A stretch of 64,000 nucleotides of DNA, from NCBI RefSeq assembly GCF_009455635.1, contig NZ_QPER01000001.1:3534001-3598000 (forward strand), in the 5' to 3' direction. Each line of letters begins with the position of its first letter. Position 1 is the first letter of the stretch. A model generated the notes under the pieces. That model made no database searches and was not told the DNA's origin. It was given only the letters and a program-made list of their open reading frames with translations. Source of the DNA: Paraburkholderia agricolaris (lineage in GTDB: Bacteria > Pseudomonadota > Gammaproteobacteria > Burkholderiales > Burkholderiaceae). The translations under genes and the position numbers were made by a program. Shown here piece after piece: positions 17,999 through 27,239 of the stretch.

Positions 17999-19174
17999 AT
18001 GCTGATCGACTTCTTCTACTCGCTGCGCGCCGCCAGACTGCCGGTGTCGGTCAAGGAATACCTGACGCTGCTCGAAGCGCTGAAAGCCAATGTGATCGCG
18101 CCGTCGCTCGACGAGTTCTACTATCTCGCGCGCATCACGCTGGTCAAGGACGAGCAGTATTTCGACAAGTTCGACCAGGCGTTCGGCGCCTATTTCAACG
18201 GCGTCGCGAAGGCCTCGGAGCTTGCCTTCGACGTCCCGCTCGACTGGCTCAAGAAGAAGCTGCAACGCGATCTGTCGCCCGAGGAAAAAGCGCAGATCGA
18301 AGCGATGGGCGGCCTCGACAAGCTGATGGAGCGCCTCAAGGAGCTGTTCGATGAGCAGAAAGAGCGCCACGAAGGCGGCAACAAATGGATCGGCACGGGC
18401 GGCACCTCGCCGTTCGGCAACGGCGGCTACAACCCTGAAGGCGTACGCATCGGCGGCGACGCGGCGGGCAACCGCACAGCGGTGAAAGTGTGGGAAGCGC
18501 GCGCCTATCGGGACTACGACGACCAGGTCGAAATCGGCACGCGCAACATCAAGATCGCGTTGCGCCGCCTGCGCCGGTTCGCCCGCGAAGGCGCCGCCGA
18601 AGAACTCGATCTGCCCGACACGATCCGCAGCACCGCCGCGAACGCCGGCTGGCTCGACCTGAAGATGGTCCCGGAACGGCACAACAAGGTCAAAGTGTTG
18701 ATGCTGCTCGACGTGGGCGGCTCGATGGACGATCACATCAAACGCACCGAAGAGCTCTTTTCCGCCGCCAAGGCCGAATTCAAGCATCTCGAGTTCTATT
18801 ACTTCCACAACTGTGTGTACGATTTTCTGTGGAAGAACAATCGCCGCCGCCACGCCGAGCGCATGCCGACGTGGGACCTGCTGCACAAGTTCACACCCGA
18901 CTACAAGCTGATCTTCGTCGGCGACGCGACCATGAGCCCCTATGAAGTGTTGCAACCGGGCGGCTCGGTCGAGTACAACAACGCCGAAGCCGGCGCCGTC
19001 TGGCTGCGCCGCCTAGCCGATCATTTCCCGCACTACGCATGGCTCAATCCGGAGCCGGAAGGTTTGTGGGCCTACCGGCAGTCGGTCAGCGCAATCCGCG
19101 AAGTGCTCGGCCACCGCATGTATCCGCTCACTCTCGCCGGGCTCGAAACGGCAATGCGCGCATTGAGTAAATAA
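17999..19174 (+). CDS. CoxE-like VWA-domain protein
   Basis: A 391-residue protein. The N-terminal half (1-150) is charged and helical (LKKKLQRDLSPEEKAQIEAM). The VWA domain starts near residue 230 with VKVLMLLDVGGSMDDH. The metal-ion site reads D-V-G-G-S (Asp238), with Gly where the textbook DxSxS has Ser. FVGDATMSPYEV is the later part of the metal site. Such proteins pair with MoxR ATPases, as CoxE does with CoxD. The gene follows the moxR-like gene by 72 bases and is almost certainly in the same operon. Cytoplasmic, no signal peptide. Confidence 0.9.
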   Translation: MLIDFFYSLRAARLPVSVKEYLTLLEALKANVIAPSLDEFYYLARITLVKDEQYFDKFDQAFGAYFNGVAKASELAFDVPLDWLKKKLQRDLSPEEKAQIEAMGGLDKLMERLKELFDEQKERHEGGNKWIGTGGTSPFGNGGYNPEGVRIGGDAAGNRTAVKVWEARAYRDYDDQVEIGTRNIKIALRRLRRFAREGAAEELDLPDTIRSTAANAGWLDLKMVPERHNKVKVLMLLDVGGSMDDHIKRTEELFSAAKAEFKHLEFYYFHNCVYDFLWKNNRRRHAERMPTWDLLHKFTPDYKLIFVGDATMSPYEVLQPGGSVEYNNAEAGAVWLRRLADHFPHYAWLNPEPEGLWAYRQSVSAIREVLGHRMYPLTLAGLETAMRALSK

Positions 19175-19214
19175 TCGGACCGCGTTTTTGTCCCAACTAT
19201 AAGAAAGCTTCAGC

Positions 19215-20435
19215 ATGAATCCGTCTTCAGCGCCCGATTTGTCCCCTGCCGACGCCCTCGCCGGGCCGCTCAAACCGTTTAGCGATATGTCGCTGTCCGC
19301 CGTTGTTGCCGGCTTCGTCGCGATGATGACGGGCTATACCAGTGCGCTCGTGCTGATGTTTCAGGCAGGCCAGGCCGCGCATCTCACCGACGCGCAGATT
19401 TCGTCGTGGATCTGGGCGCTGTCGATCGGCATGGCCGTCTGCACGATCGGCCTCTCGCTGCGTTTTCGCGCACCGATCGTGATCGCCTGGTCGACGCCCG
19501 GCGCGGCGCTGCTGGTGTCGTCGCTGCCGCATGTGGCCTACCCTGAGGCAATCGGCGCGTTCATCGTCTGCGCGGTGTTGCTGACGGTGGTCGGCCTGAC
19601 CGGATGGTTCGACACGCTGATGAAGAAAATCCCGGCCGGCATCGCTTCGGCTTTGCTGGCGGGCATTCTGTTCGAGATCGGCATCGAGATTTTCCGCGCC
19701 GCGCAGTTCCAGACCGCGCTCGTGCTGACGATGTTCTTCACCTACCTGATCGTTAAACGCTTCGCGCCGCGCTATGCGATCGTGACAACGCTGATTGTCG
19801 GCACGATCGCCGCCGGGGCGCTCGGGCTGCTCGACTTCAGCCGCTTTCACGTCGCGCTCGCCCACCCGGTGTTCACGATGCCGGTATTTTCGGTCGCGGC
19901 GAGCATCAGCATCGGCATCCCGCTCTTCATTGTCGCGACGGCCTCGCAGAACGTGCCGGGGATCGCCGTGCTGCGCGCGGACGGCTACACCACGCCTTCC
20001 GCGCCGCTGATCGCGACAACCGGCATCGCCTCGCTGTTGCTCGCGCCGTTTGGCTCGCACGGCATCAATCTTGCGGCTATTACGGCGGCGATCTGTACCG
20101 GCCCCGAAGCCCACGAAAACCGCAACAAGCGTTACACCGCGGCGCTCTGGTGCGGCATTTTCTATCTGATCGCCGGGATTTTCGGCGCCACCATCGCCGC
20201 GCTGTTCGCGGCCTTGCCCAAGGCGCTGGTGGTCTCGGTCGCGGCGCTGGCGCTGTTCGGCTCGATCATGAGCGGCCTTGCCAACGCAATGCAGGATACG
20301 AAGCAGCGCGAGGCGGCGCTGGTGACGTTCATGGTGACGGCCTCGGGCCTGACGCTGCTGTCGATCGGCTCGGCGTTCTGGGGGCTGGTGGCAGGCGTGC
20401 TGACGCAACTGGTGCGGAACCTCCGGCGCAGCTGA
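19215..20435 (+). CDS. BenE-family benzoate/H+ symporter-like membrane transporter
   Basis: A 406-residue integral membrane protein with about 12 hydrophobic segments, from LSAVVAGFVAMMTGYTSALV to FWGLVAGVLTQLVRNLRR. Family motifs are GYTSALVLMFQA, STPGAALL, ATASQNVPGIAVLRADGY and FGSHGINLAAITAAICTG, all typical of BenE (a proton-driven benzoate importer in Acinetobacter). No benzoate catabolic genes are nearby, so the true substrate is open. It starts 41 bases after the VWA gene on the same strand and could be read through from it. Confidence 0.92.
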   Translation: MNPSSAPDLSPADALAGPLKPFSDMSLSAVVAGFVAMMTGYTSALVLMFQAGQAAHLTDAQISSWIWALSIGMAVCTIGLSLRFRAPIVIAWSTPGAALLVSSLPHVAYPEAIGAFIVCAVLLTVVGLTGWFDTLMKKIPAGIASALLAGILFEIGIEIFRAAQFQTALVLTMFFTYLIVKRFAPRYAIVTTLIVGTIAAGALGLLDFSRFHVALAHPVFTMPVFSVAASISIGIPLFIVATASQNVPGIAVLRADGYTTPSAPLIATTGIASLLLAPFGSHGINLAAITAAICTGPEAHENRNKRYTAALWCGIFYLIAGIFGATIAALFAALPKALVVSVAALALFGSIMSGLANAMQDTKQREAALVTFMVTASGLTLLSIGSAFWGLVAGVLTQLVRNLRRS

Positions 20436-20670
20436 ATCGCCCGCCCGGAACCGTCGGCCAAATCCTTGTGAACGGATCGGCGCCGCCAAGTGTCAATACT
20501 GCATCAGGCGATCCGCCATAGAATAGAAGCATCCGGCAGCGTTTCCCGGCAACATGGCGGGCGGACGCTGCAGCGTGACCCGCGGCCACCGGTACTGTTT
20601 TGTCTTTTCCGTCCGGTGGCGACCTCATTTCTCCTGAACCACGGCGCACGCGCGCCATGAAGGCCCGAAC

Positions 20671-21624
20671 ATGACAACCGCACTCGACCAACTCAAGCAA
20701 TACACCACCGTCGTCGCCGATACCGGCGACTTCCAGCAGCTTGCGCAGTACAAGCCGCAGGACGCGACGACCAATCCGTCGCTGATTCTGAAGGCCGTCC
20801 AGAAAGACGACTACAAGCCGCTGCTCGAAAAGACCGTGAAAGCTCACGCGTCGAAACCGGTCGGCGCGATCATCGACCAGTTGCTGATCGCGTTCGGCAC
20901 CGAGATTCTCAAGATCATCCCGGGCCGGGTGTCGACCGAAGTGGACGCACGCCTGTCGTTCGACACTGAAGCGTCGATCGCCAAGGGCCGTGAGCTGATC
21001 GCCCTGTACAAAGAACACGGAATCGGCCGCGAACGCGTGCTGATCAAGCTGGCTTCCACGTGGGAAGGCGTCCGCGCCGCTGAAGTGCTGCAGAAGGAAG
21101 GCATCCACTGCAACATGACGCTGCTGTTCTCGCTTGCCCAGGCCGCCGCTTGTGCCGAAGCGGGCGCGCAACTGATCTCGCCCTTCGTCGGCCGTATCTA
21201 CGACTGGTACAAGAAGAACGCCGGCAGCGCATGGGACGAAGCCAAAGACGGCGGCGCCAACGATCCGGGCGTCCAATCGGTGCGCCGCATTTACGCGTAC
21301 TACAAGAAGTTCGGCTACAAGACCGAGGTGATGGGCGCGAGCTTCCGCACCACGGGCCAGATTCTGGAACTGGCCGGTTGCGATCTGCTGACCATCAGCC
21401 CGGATCTGTTGCAAAAGCTGCAGGACAGCACGGAGAAGGTCGAACGCAAGCTGTCGCCTGAGCTCGCCTCGGGTACGGACATCGAACGCGTGCCTGTCGA
21501 CGAAGCGTCGTTCCGTTTCCTCGTCAACGACGAAGCCATGGCAACCGAAAAGCTCGCGGAAGGCATCCGCGCGTTCGCGGCCGACGCCGTCAAGCTGGAA
21601 AAGCTGATCGAAGCGCTGCGTTAA
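20671..21624 (+). CDS. tal: transaldolase
   Basis: Transaldolase moves a dihydroxyacetone unit between sugar phosphates in the non-oxidative pentose phosphate pathway. The 317-residue length matches the TalB type. The Schiff-base Lys is in [11 protein letters not shown] (Lys126). Other signatures are [12 protein letters not shown] near the start, [12 protein letters not shown] and [13 protein letters not shown]. The ATG follows a long leader from benE (235 bases), so it likely has its own promoter. Identification is firm. Confidence 0.97.
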   Translation: MTTALDQLKQYTTVVADTGDFQQLAQYKPQDATTNPSLILKAVQKDDYKPLLEKTVKAHASKPVGAIIDQLLIAFGTEILKIIPGRVSTEVDARLSFDTEASIAKGRELIALYKEHGIGRERVLIKLASTWEGVRAAEVLQKEGIHCNMTLLFSLAQAAACAEAGAQLISPFVGRIYDWYKKNAGSAWDEAKDGGANDPGVQSVRRIYAYYKKFGYKTEVMGASFRTTGQILELAGCDLLTISPDLLQKLQDSTEKVERKLSPELASGTDIERVPVDEASFRFLVNDEAMATEKLAEGIRAFAADAVKLEKLIEALR

Positions 21625-21648
21625 AGCTTCGCCTTCATCGCCTGAGTA

Positions 21649-21680
21649 CGCGGCCCTGAGCCTTCCGGTTCAGGGCCGCG
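21649..21680 (+). terminator. terminator-like hairpin after tal
   Basis: An 11-bp perfect stem (CGCGGCCCTGA / TCAGGGCCGCG) with a 10-base loop begins 25 bases after the tal stop. The T-run is weak (CGGCGTTT), so termination may be partial or Rho-assisted. Confidence 0.65.
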
Positions 21681-21867
21681 CGGCGTTTACGGCTGCGCGT
21701 GCCGGTCCGAAGCAGGTCCCGCGTCACAGCCCTCTTACGCCTGCGCCCTACGCAATAAAGTCACAATTGCTGCCGCAACGGACGACTACAATCGTCTGCA
21801 CGCCCGCTCCCTCGCGGCCATTTGCCGAAGGAACGCGGCGCCGCTGACCCTATTCCGGGAGACGATC

Positions 21868-22293
21868 ATGTACGTTCAGCCTTACGTTTTTTTCAACGGC
21901 CGGTGTGAAGAAGCACTCAAGTATTACAGCGAGAAACTCGGCGCCGAAGTCACGTTCCAGATGCGCTACAAGGAGGCGCCGCCTGAGGCCCAAGCGCAGA
22001 TGCCTCCCGGCACAGGGGACAAGATCATGCATGCGGCCATCAAGCTTGGCTCGACGGTCTGGATGGCGTCCGACGGCCGATGCGACCCCAACGCAGGCTC
22101 GATGAACGGTTTCAGTCTGTCGCTGACGGTCGACGACGACGCCTCGGCCGAAAAATACTTCAACGCGCTCGCCGATGGCGGACAGGTCATGATGCCGCTT
22201 CAGCCCACCTTCTGGAGCAAAAGGTTCGGGATAGTGGTGGACCGCTTCGGTCTCGGCTGGATGGTGGGCGTGCCGGAAGAGCAGGCATCGTGA
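21868..22293 (+). CDS. VOC-family protein (PhnB/YjdN-like)
   Basis: A 141-residue vicinal-oxygen-chelate fold protein. It starts MYVQPYVFFNGRCEEALKYY, then MHAAIKLGSTVWMASDG, SMNGFSLSLTVDDDASAEKYFNAL and the closing FGIVVDRFGLGWMVG, all typical of the PhnB/DinB-like glyoxalase-fold group. The members' activity is mostly unknown; annotations as 3-demethylubiquinone methyltransferase are historical. GGGAGACGATC precedes the ATG. It is convergent with the FUSC gene, separated by 68 bases. Confidence 0.88.
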   Translation: MYVQPYVFFNGRCEEALKYYSEKLGAEVTFQMRYKEAPPEAQAQMPPGTGDKIMHAAIKLGSTVWMASDGRCDPNAGSMNGFSLSLTVDDDASAEKYFNALADGGQVMMPLQPTFWSKRFGIVVDRFGLGWMVGVPEEQAS

Positions 22294-22361
22294 GCGGCGG
22301 GTCCGATTGCCGCCATTGCGGCGGCAATCGGAAAGGGGCATGCGAGCCTGACCGCTGCACC

Positions 22362-23486
22362 CTAGGCTTTCTGCAAAAAATGCGAATGCCGTTCGATGTT
22401 CCAGTTCGGCTCGGTTTCCAGCAGCAAGGCGCGCAACCGGTCCACCTGTTCGGCAAGCCGCTGCCCGAGCCAATACGGCCCTTGCAAGTCGGGCGGCAAA
22501 TCCAGCGCCACGCCGCTGCATACCTCGGTGAGCGGTGAAGCGGCCGGAATGCCGAAGTGCGTCGCGCGGCCAAAACGCAGGCCGCGCGCCATCGCCAGCA
22601 GCATGCCGCGCACGGCGTGCACCTCGACGCCGCACTGCCGCGCATACGCAGCGCGAGCCACGGCATCTGCGCGCATCAGCGGGCCGGTCGCCAGCAATTC
22701 CAGCGAACTGAGCACCGAGCGATGCAGCCGCTGGATCTCGTCGAGTTTGGACTGTGGCACGTCGATCTCTTTCGCCACCGAAGGCATCAGCGAGCGCAGT
22801 TGAACCAGCCGTTTGTTGATCTCGAGAAAGCGTTTGACCTGCTCGTCCTCGCTGATCGTCTCCCCTTCCAGCAAGCGGCTGTAAATCTGGGCGCAGGCAC
22901 GCAAATTGGCGGCGAGCCCGTAACGCCACGAATAAGTCGCATGCAGCGGCAACGCGAATGAAAACGCCAGCGCGATCACAATACCGATCAGCACGTTCAA
23001 CGTGCGCCATAGGCCGACGTCGATCAGATTGTCGCCATGACCGGCGACGATGCACATCGTAATTGCCGTCAGCAAACCGATATACCCCGATGAACCGATT
23101 GCGAACCACGCGCAGATCGCCGCGACGATCGACATCAGCACATAGGTGAGCGGCAGCGAGCCGGTCAGGTTCTGCAACAGGATCAGCGCCAGTCCGATCA
23201 CCGCGCCGAGCAGCGTTCCCGCCGCCCGGTCGGCGGCCTTCTTGCGGATATTGCCGTGGTGCTGCAAGCCGCCGATCACCACCAGCAGGGTGACCGACGA
23301 CCAGATGCCGTGGGGAATGTCGATGCCGGTGGTCGCGAGAATCGACACCAGCATCGCGATACCGACGCGCAAGCTATGCAGCACCTTCGCATGGCGATAG
23401 CGGTAGTAGGGCGAGGTGATCGCGCGCACCATCCGGCTCATGGCCGAGCGGCGGGCAATCACGCGGGGGGAATCGGCAGAAGCCAT
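22362..23486 (-). CDS. FUSC-family membrane transporter/exporter
   Basis: A 374-residue protein. Six predicted membrane segments occupy about residues 35-180: LRVGIAMLVSILATTGIDI, WSSVTLLVVIGGL, AAGTLLGAVIGLALILLQNL, LTYVLMSIVAAICAWFA and LNVLIGIVIALAFSFALPL are visible. A cytoplasmic helical domain (about 185-374) follows. FUSC proteins (fusaric-acid resistance/YccS group) export aromatic acids or other organic anions. No HlyD-type adaptor gene is adjacent, so it probably works alone in the inner membrane. It is monocistronic, downstream of the mctP terminator. Confidence 0.85.
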   Translation of the reverse strand: MASADSPRVIARRSAMSRMVRAITSPYYRYRHAKVLHSLRVGIAMLVSILATTGIDIPHGIWSSVTLLVVIGGLQHHGNIRKKAADRAAGTLLGAVIGLALILLQNLTGSLPLTYVLMSIVAAICAWFAIGSSGYIGLLTAITMCIVAGHGDNLIDVGLWRTLNVLIGIVIALAFSFALPLHATYSWRYGLAANLRACAQIYSRLLEGETISEDEQVKRFLEINKRLVQLRSLMPSVAKEIDVPQSKLDEIQRLHRSVLSSLELLATGPLMRADAVARAAYARQCGVEVHAVRGMLLAMARGLRFGRATHFGIPAASPLTEVCSGVALDLPPDLQGPYWLGQRLAEQVDRLRALLLETEPNWNIERHSHFLQKA

Positions 23487-23552
23487 GGCTCGCGCGACGG
23501 ACGCTTTGAAGGTTAGTTCCGCTATCCTGCCCTGGAGTACCCCGGAAAGACA

Positions 23553-23582
23553 AACGCCCGCAAACTTTTGTCTGCGGGCGTT
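23553..23582 (-). terminator. intrinsic terminator of the DUF3311-mctP unit
   Basis: A 10-bp perfect stem (AACGCCCGCA / TGCGGGCGTT) with a 10-base loop. In the minus direction a T-rich TTTGTCTTT follows; in the plus direction GCTTTTTC follows, so it can work both ways. Confidence 0.9.
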
Positions 23583-23611
23583 GCTTTTTCAGGCGGGACA
23601 GAACGGCGGAT

Positions 23612-25162
23612 TTAGCCTTCGACCACGTCCAGATAGTCTTCCGGACGGGTGCGGTCTTCGGCGCGCTGCATGCCGAACATGCGCACCAGAATGCTCACCA
23701 CCACCGAAACCACCAGGTTGACGATCAGCGACCACACCGCGGCGTAGCCGGGGATCGCCATGCCGAACAGGTGGATCGTGAAGATCGAGCCTGCCAGCTT
23801 CAGCGAAATCGCCATCCAGGTGCCGGTTGCGATACCGACTGCCCAGCCGATCAGCAGGCCGCGGTAGTCGAGCACACGCGTGTAGAGACCCAGCACGATG
23901 GCCGGCAGCGTCTGGATGATCCAGATGCCGCCCAGCAACTGAAGCTGAATCGCGTACGTGAGCGGCAAACCGAGAATGAACGCGACCGCGCCGACCTTGA
24001 CGATCAGCGACACCAGCTTCGCGACGTTGGTCTCCTGCTCATGCGACATGTTGCGGTTCACGAACTCCTTGTGGATGTTGCGCGTGTACAGGTTCGCTGC
24101 CGCGATCGACATGATCGCCGCCGGCACCAGCGCGCCGATGCCGATTGCCGCGAACGCGACACCGACGAACCACGACGGGAAGAAGTGCAGGAACAGCGCC
24201 GGCACCGCGAAGTTCGGGCCGAACGCCTTGAAGTACGGCGCGAATTCCGGCATGTCCTTCACGCCCGAGGCCAGCGCCATGAAGCCGAGCAGCGCGAGCA
24301 GGCCGAGCACCAGCGAGTAAGCCGGCAGCATTGCCATGTTGCGGCGGATCGTGTTACCCGACTTCGACGACAGCACCGCGGTGATCGAGTGCGGGTACAG
24401 GAACAGCGCGAGCGCCGAGCCGACCGCAAGCGTCGCGTACGCGCTGTAGCCATTCAGGCTCGACACGTCGGGCGCTTTCAGCAGCAGCTTGGCCGGCGGC
24501 ACCACGCTGAAGATATGGCCGAAGCCGCCCAGTTGCGGCGGAATCACGATAATCGCGGCAAAGATCGTGATGTAGATCAGCACGTCCTTCACCACCGCGA
24601 TCATGGCCGGCGCGCGCAGGCCTGAGGTGTACGTGTAGGCCGCCAGAATCGCGAACGCGATGATCAGTGGCAGATCGCCGACGAAACCCTGGGTGTCGAA
24701 ACCCAGCGCGCCGATCACCACTTCGATCCCGACCAGTTGCAGCGCGATGTACGGCATCGTCGCGACAATGCCGGTCACGGCGATCGCCAGCGCCAGCATG
24801 CGGCTGCCGTAGCGAGCCGAGACGAAGTCCGCCGAGGTCACATAGCCCTGACGCTTGGCGATGCTCCACAGCTTCGGGAACACCACAAAGGCGAACGGAT
24901 AGATCAGGATCGTGTACGGCAGCGCGAAGAAACCGGTTGCGCCCGCACCGAACACCAGCGCCGGCACGGCGATAAAGGTATAGGCGGTGTACAGGTCGCC
25001 GCCCAGCAGGAACCACGTGACGATGGTGCCGAAGCGCCGGCCGCCAAGGCCCCACTCTTCCAGATGGGCCAGGTCGCCCTTGCGCCAGTGGGCCGCAATA
25101 AAGCCGAGAATGGTGACGCCGATGAAAAACAGGACGAAGACGAAAGTTGCGGTGGCGTTCAT
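23612..25162 (-). CDS. mctP: MctP-like monocarboxylate:sodium symporter (SSS family)
   Basis: A 516-residue sodium:solute symporter with about 13 membrane segments. It opens MNATATFVFVLFFIGVTILG and carries the family core WGLGGRRFGTIVTWFLLGGDLYTAYTF (residues near 37-63), YVTSADFVSARYGSRMLA and FFPSWFVGVAFAAIGIGALVPAAIMSIAA. This matches Rhizobium MctP, which takes up lactate, pyruvate, acetate and alanine. The DUF3311 gene directly upstream overlaps by one base (TAATG), the usual arrangement for this transporter, suggesting translational coupling. Confidence 0.92.
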   Translation of the reverse strand: MNATATFVFVLFFIGVTILGFIAAHWRKGDLAHLEEWGLGGRRFGTIVTWFLLGGDLYTAYTFIAVPALVFGAGATGFFALPYTILIYPFAFVVFPKLWSIAKRQGYVTSADFVSARYGSRMLALAIAVTGIVATMPYIALQLVGIEVVIGALGFDTQGFVGDLPLIIAFAILAAYTYTSGLRAPAMIAVVKDVLIYITIFAAIIVIPPQLGGFGHIFSVVPPAKLLLKAPDVSSLNGYSAYATLAVGSALALFLYPHSITAVLSSKSGNTIRRNMAMLPAYSLVLGLLALLGFMALASGVKDMPEFAPYFKAFGPNFAVPALFLHFFPSWFVGVAFAAIGIGALVPAAIMSIAAANLYTRNIHKEFVNRNMSHEQETNVAKLVSLIVKVGAVAFILGLPLTYAIQLQLLGGIWIIQTLPAIVLGLYTRVLDYRGLLIGWAVGIATGTWMAISLKLAGSIFTIHLFGMAIPGYAAVWSLIVNLVVSVVVSILVRMFGMQRAEDRTRPEDYLDVVEG

Positions 25163-25410
25163 TATCGTGCGCCCCCTTGCGAGTTGCCCGGCGTGCCTCG
25201 CGAGCGGGTCTTGGTCTTGAAGTACACGAGCGCCGTGATGATCGCGCTGATCAGCACCCAGAGGAGCTGATACCAGTAGAAGAACGGAAAATCGAACAGT
25301 TGCGGTTCGACCTTGTTATATGACGGCACCCAGATCATCGCGATCCAGGGCAACAGCAGCAACCAGAGCCAGTGCTTGCTGGCCTTGTTCGCGTCGGCGT
25401 CGTGAGCCAT
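25162..25410 (-). CDS. DUF3311-family small membrane protein
   Basis: An 82-residue protein with two membrane helices (WLWLLLLPWIAMIWVPSY and FYWYQLLWVLISAIITALVYF) and a basic C-terminal tail. DUF3311 proteins are encoded immediately before SSS-family symporters and are thought to be accessory subunits, by analogy with YhdT-PanF-type pairs. Its stop codon overlaps the mctP start by one base. AGGAGACGTC precedes the ATG at 25410. Confidence 0.9.
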   Translation of the reverse strand: MAHDADANKASKHWLWLLLLPWIAMIWVPSYNKVEPQLFDFPFFYWYQLLWVLISAIITALVYFKTKTRSRGTPGNSQGGAR

Positions 25411-25845
25411 GACGTCTCCTCTTCCCTATTATTGAAATGTTGGCCCGTGTGTGGACGGGTGGTGGATGTCCCGTCGCAGGTAGGCCACGGGTACCCCGAA
25501 AGCTTCGAAAGAGTATAGGAGCCGAGAACGTCCGGTCAAGCAGGGACGACCCGAGGCGCGAATGTGCCGCTGGGGCAGGCGGGGCGGCGGTTTAGCAGAG
25601 TTGGGCGGGATGCGGGGCGGCTGGACGCGGCGGTCGGGTCGCCGATGGGTGATGCGTTCTGGGTGCCCGGGGCGCCCGGGACAATCGAACCGGCTTTTCA
25701 ATGCGCTGGGGAAGCGTTGAGAGACACGGTTGAGAGACACGGTTGAGAGACACGGTTGAGAGAAGCGCTTGAGAGAATCGTCGCATGAGCGCAACGGGGG
25801 AAGCCTGGGTCGAACCAGCTTCAGCCAGTCCGACCCATTCTCGCC
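25411..25845. other. 435-base intergenic region upstream of DUF3311-mctP
   Basis: Contains the promoter side of the DUF3311-mctP operon (right after 25410) and the 3' side of the spermidine-synthase-like gene (before 25846). It is G-rich and low-complexity (runs such as GGGGCGGCGG). Apart from the 13-bp tandem repeat at 25715-25779 I see no gene or clear terminator in it. Confidence 0.5.
25715..25779. repeat. 13-bp tandem repeat, five copies
   Basis: Five head-to-tail 13-mers, consensus GGTTGAGAGACAC. Units 2 and 3 are identical, unit 1 differs at its first base, and units 4-5 diverge at the 3' end (GAAGC, GAATC). It sits about 70 bases downstream of the spermidine-synthase-like gene. Confidence 0.85.
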
Positions 25846-26769
25846 TCAGATCGAGAACGAGCTGCCGTTCTGTCCGGTCGACTCCTGCAGACCCTTGATC
25901 CACTTGCGCGCCGGCAAGCCGAGTTCCGCTTCGATCAGCTTCGCGCGCGTTTGCAACGCCGCGAACGGCACGTCGAGCGCCGGGCCCGAGAAGGCGATCG
26001 CGATACGGTTGCCATCGTGCACTTCCGGCAGCGCGACCACGCGGCCATTGAACGCTTCGTTCAGGCGCTTCATGTTGCGCACGAAGCTCGGATGATCGCC
26101 GAACAGGTTGACCGTCACCACGCCCGCGTCGGTCAGACAGGCGCGCACCGCACGGTAAAAGCCGACGCTGTCGAGCACCGGGCCACGCGCGGTCGCATCG
26201 TAGACGTCGATTTGCAGCGCGCCGATCGTGCCATGGTTGGCGCGGTCGTTGACGAAGTCCCATGCATCCATTTCGTGCACGGTGAGGCGCGCGTCGTCGT
26301 GCGGCAGCTCGAACATCGTGCGCGCGGCTACCACCACCGCCGGGTTCACTTCGACCGCTTCGACCTTCGCGCGTTTCAGGAAGCGATGGGCAAACCTGGT
26401 CAGCGCGGCTGCGCCGAGACCGAGCTGAACGATCCGTCTGGGCGTTTCGATGAACAGCAACCAGGCCATCATCTGTTGCGCGTATTCGAGTTCGATGTGG
26501 TCCGGCTTGCGCAGACGCATCGCGCCTTGCACCCATTCCGTGCCGAAGTGCAGAAAACGCACGCCGCCCTCTTCCGAGAATGTGACCGGCGCGAAGCGCG
26601 GCTTGCGCGGCGCTTCGATTTGCGGCGCATCGTGCAGGTCGTCGTCGTGCAGTGCGCGCTTTTTGTTGCGCACTACTTTCTGTTTGTTCGGCGTGTGGTC
26701 GTCGCCGTCAGCGGCTTTGTTGCGGAAAGCACGGGCTTCAGCCGAGGCGCGCTTGATCAGTTTCGTCAT
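25846..26769 (-). CDS. spermidine-synthase-like (SAM-dependent) protein
   Basis: A 307-residue protein of the polyamine aminopropyltransferase fold. Residues 1-60 are a Lys/Arg/Asp-rich extension. The Rossmann core starts RRIVQLGLGAAALTRFAHRF, followed by VEAVEVNPAVVVAARTMF, MDAWDFVND and ALQIDVYDAT. The usual motif GGGDG is replaced by GLGAA, and the catalytic Asp region is altered, so it may not be a true spermidine synthase; many such homologues are unassigned methyltransferase-like proteins. It overlaps the upstream glycosylase gene by 4 bases (ATGA) and is the last gene of the ubiC operon. Confidence 0.8.
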   Translation of the reverse strand: MTKLIKRASAEARAFRNKAADGDDHTPNKQKVVRNKKRALHDDDLHDAPQIEAPRKPRFAPVTFSEEGGVRFLHFGTEWVQGAMRLRKPDHIELEYAQQMMAWLLFIETPRRIVQLGLGAAALTRFAHRFLKRAKVEAVEVNPAVVVAARTMFELPHDDARLTVHEMDAWDFVNDRANHGTIGALQIDVYDATARGPVLDSVGFYRAVRACLTDAGVVTVNLFGDHPSFVRNMKRLNEAFNGRVVALPEVHDGNRIAIAFSGPALDVPFAALQTRAKLIEAELGLPARKWIKGLQESTGQNGSSFSI

Positions 26770-27239
26770 GTAAGGATGTCGCGCCAGAGACGCAATTTTT
26801 GGTCGAACGAGAGCATAGCATTCGCCGGACTCGACGAAGGCAATACGAGGGTGGCGTAGCCGGCTTCGCCGATCACCGGCGCAAAGCGGCCTGCCGTCTT
26901 GCCGTTGAAGCAGACTTTGGCGAGCTTCGGCGCGTGGGCACGGAGCGAAGCGAAATCGTTGGGACTGGCGTTGCGGATCGCGGCGTCGAGACTGCCTTCA
27001 CGCTCGCAGGCGGCGAGCACGTCCCATACGCCGATGCCATGCGATAGCAAACGCCTTAGGCGCTCTTCATAAGCGAACTCGGGAAGCGGCTCGTCGAGCA
27101 CCGTGCCGAGCAGCCGCCAGAACTGGTTGCGCGGATGCGCGTAATACTGTGTCGCCGCGAGCGACGCCTCGCCGGGAAAGCTGCCGAGAATCAGCGTATG
27201 TGTATCCGCCGCGACGACCGGAGGGAAGCCGCGCAGCAT
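26766..27239 (-). CDS. DNA-deoxyinosine (hypoxanthine) glycosylase, UDG superfamily
   Basis: A 157-residue uracil-DNA-glycosylase-fold protein. It opens [20 protein letters not shown] followed by FPGEASLAATQYYAHPRNQFW, with the catalytic-site region GSFPGE and the Asn in HPRNQFW. GIGVWDVLAACEREGSLD and the C-terminal LPSSSPANA (the loop with the family SSPA motif) support the hypoxanthine-DNA glycosylase subgroup (family 6-type), which removes deaminated adenine. It overlaps ubiC by one base and the next gene by four, showing tight translational coupling. Confidence 0.87.
   Translation of the reverse strand: MLRGFPPVVAADTHTLILGSFPGEASLAATQYYAHPRNQFWRLLGTVLDEPLPEFAYEERLRRLLSHGIGVWDVLAACEREGSLDAAIRNASPNDFASLRAHAPKLAKVCFNGKTAGRFAPVIGEAGYATLVLPSSSPANAMLSFDQKLRLWRDILT

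Noticed and set aside
17099..18955. Long minus-strand frame of 618 codons
   Set aside because: It is the shadow of the MoxR and VWA genes; repeats of VVEDQ/LLEQ types and no motif of its own.
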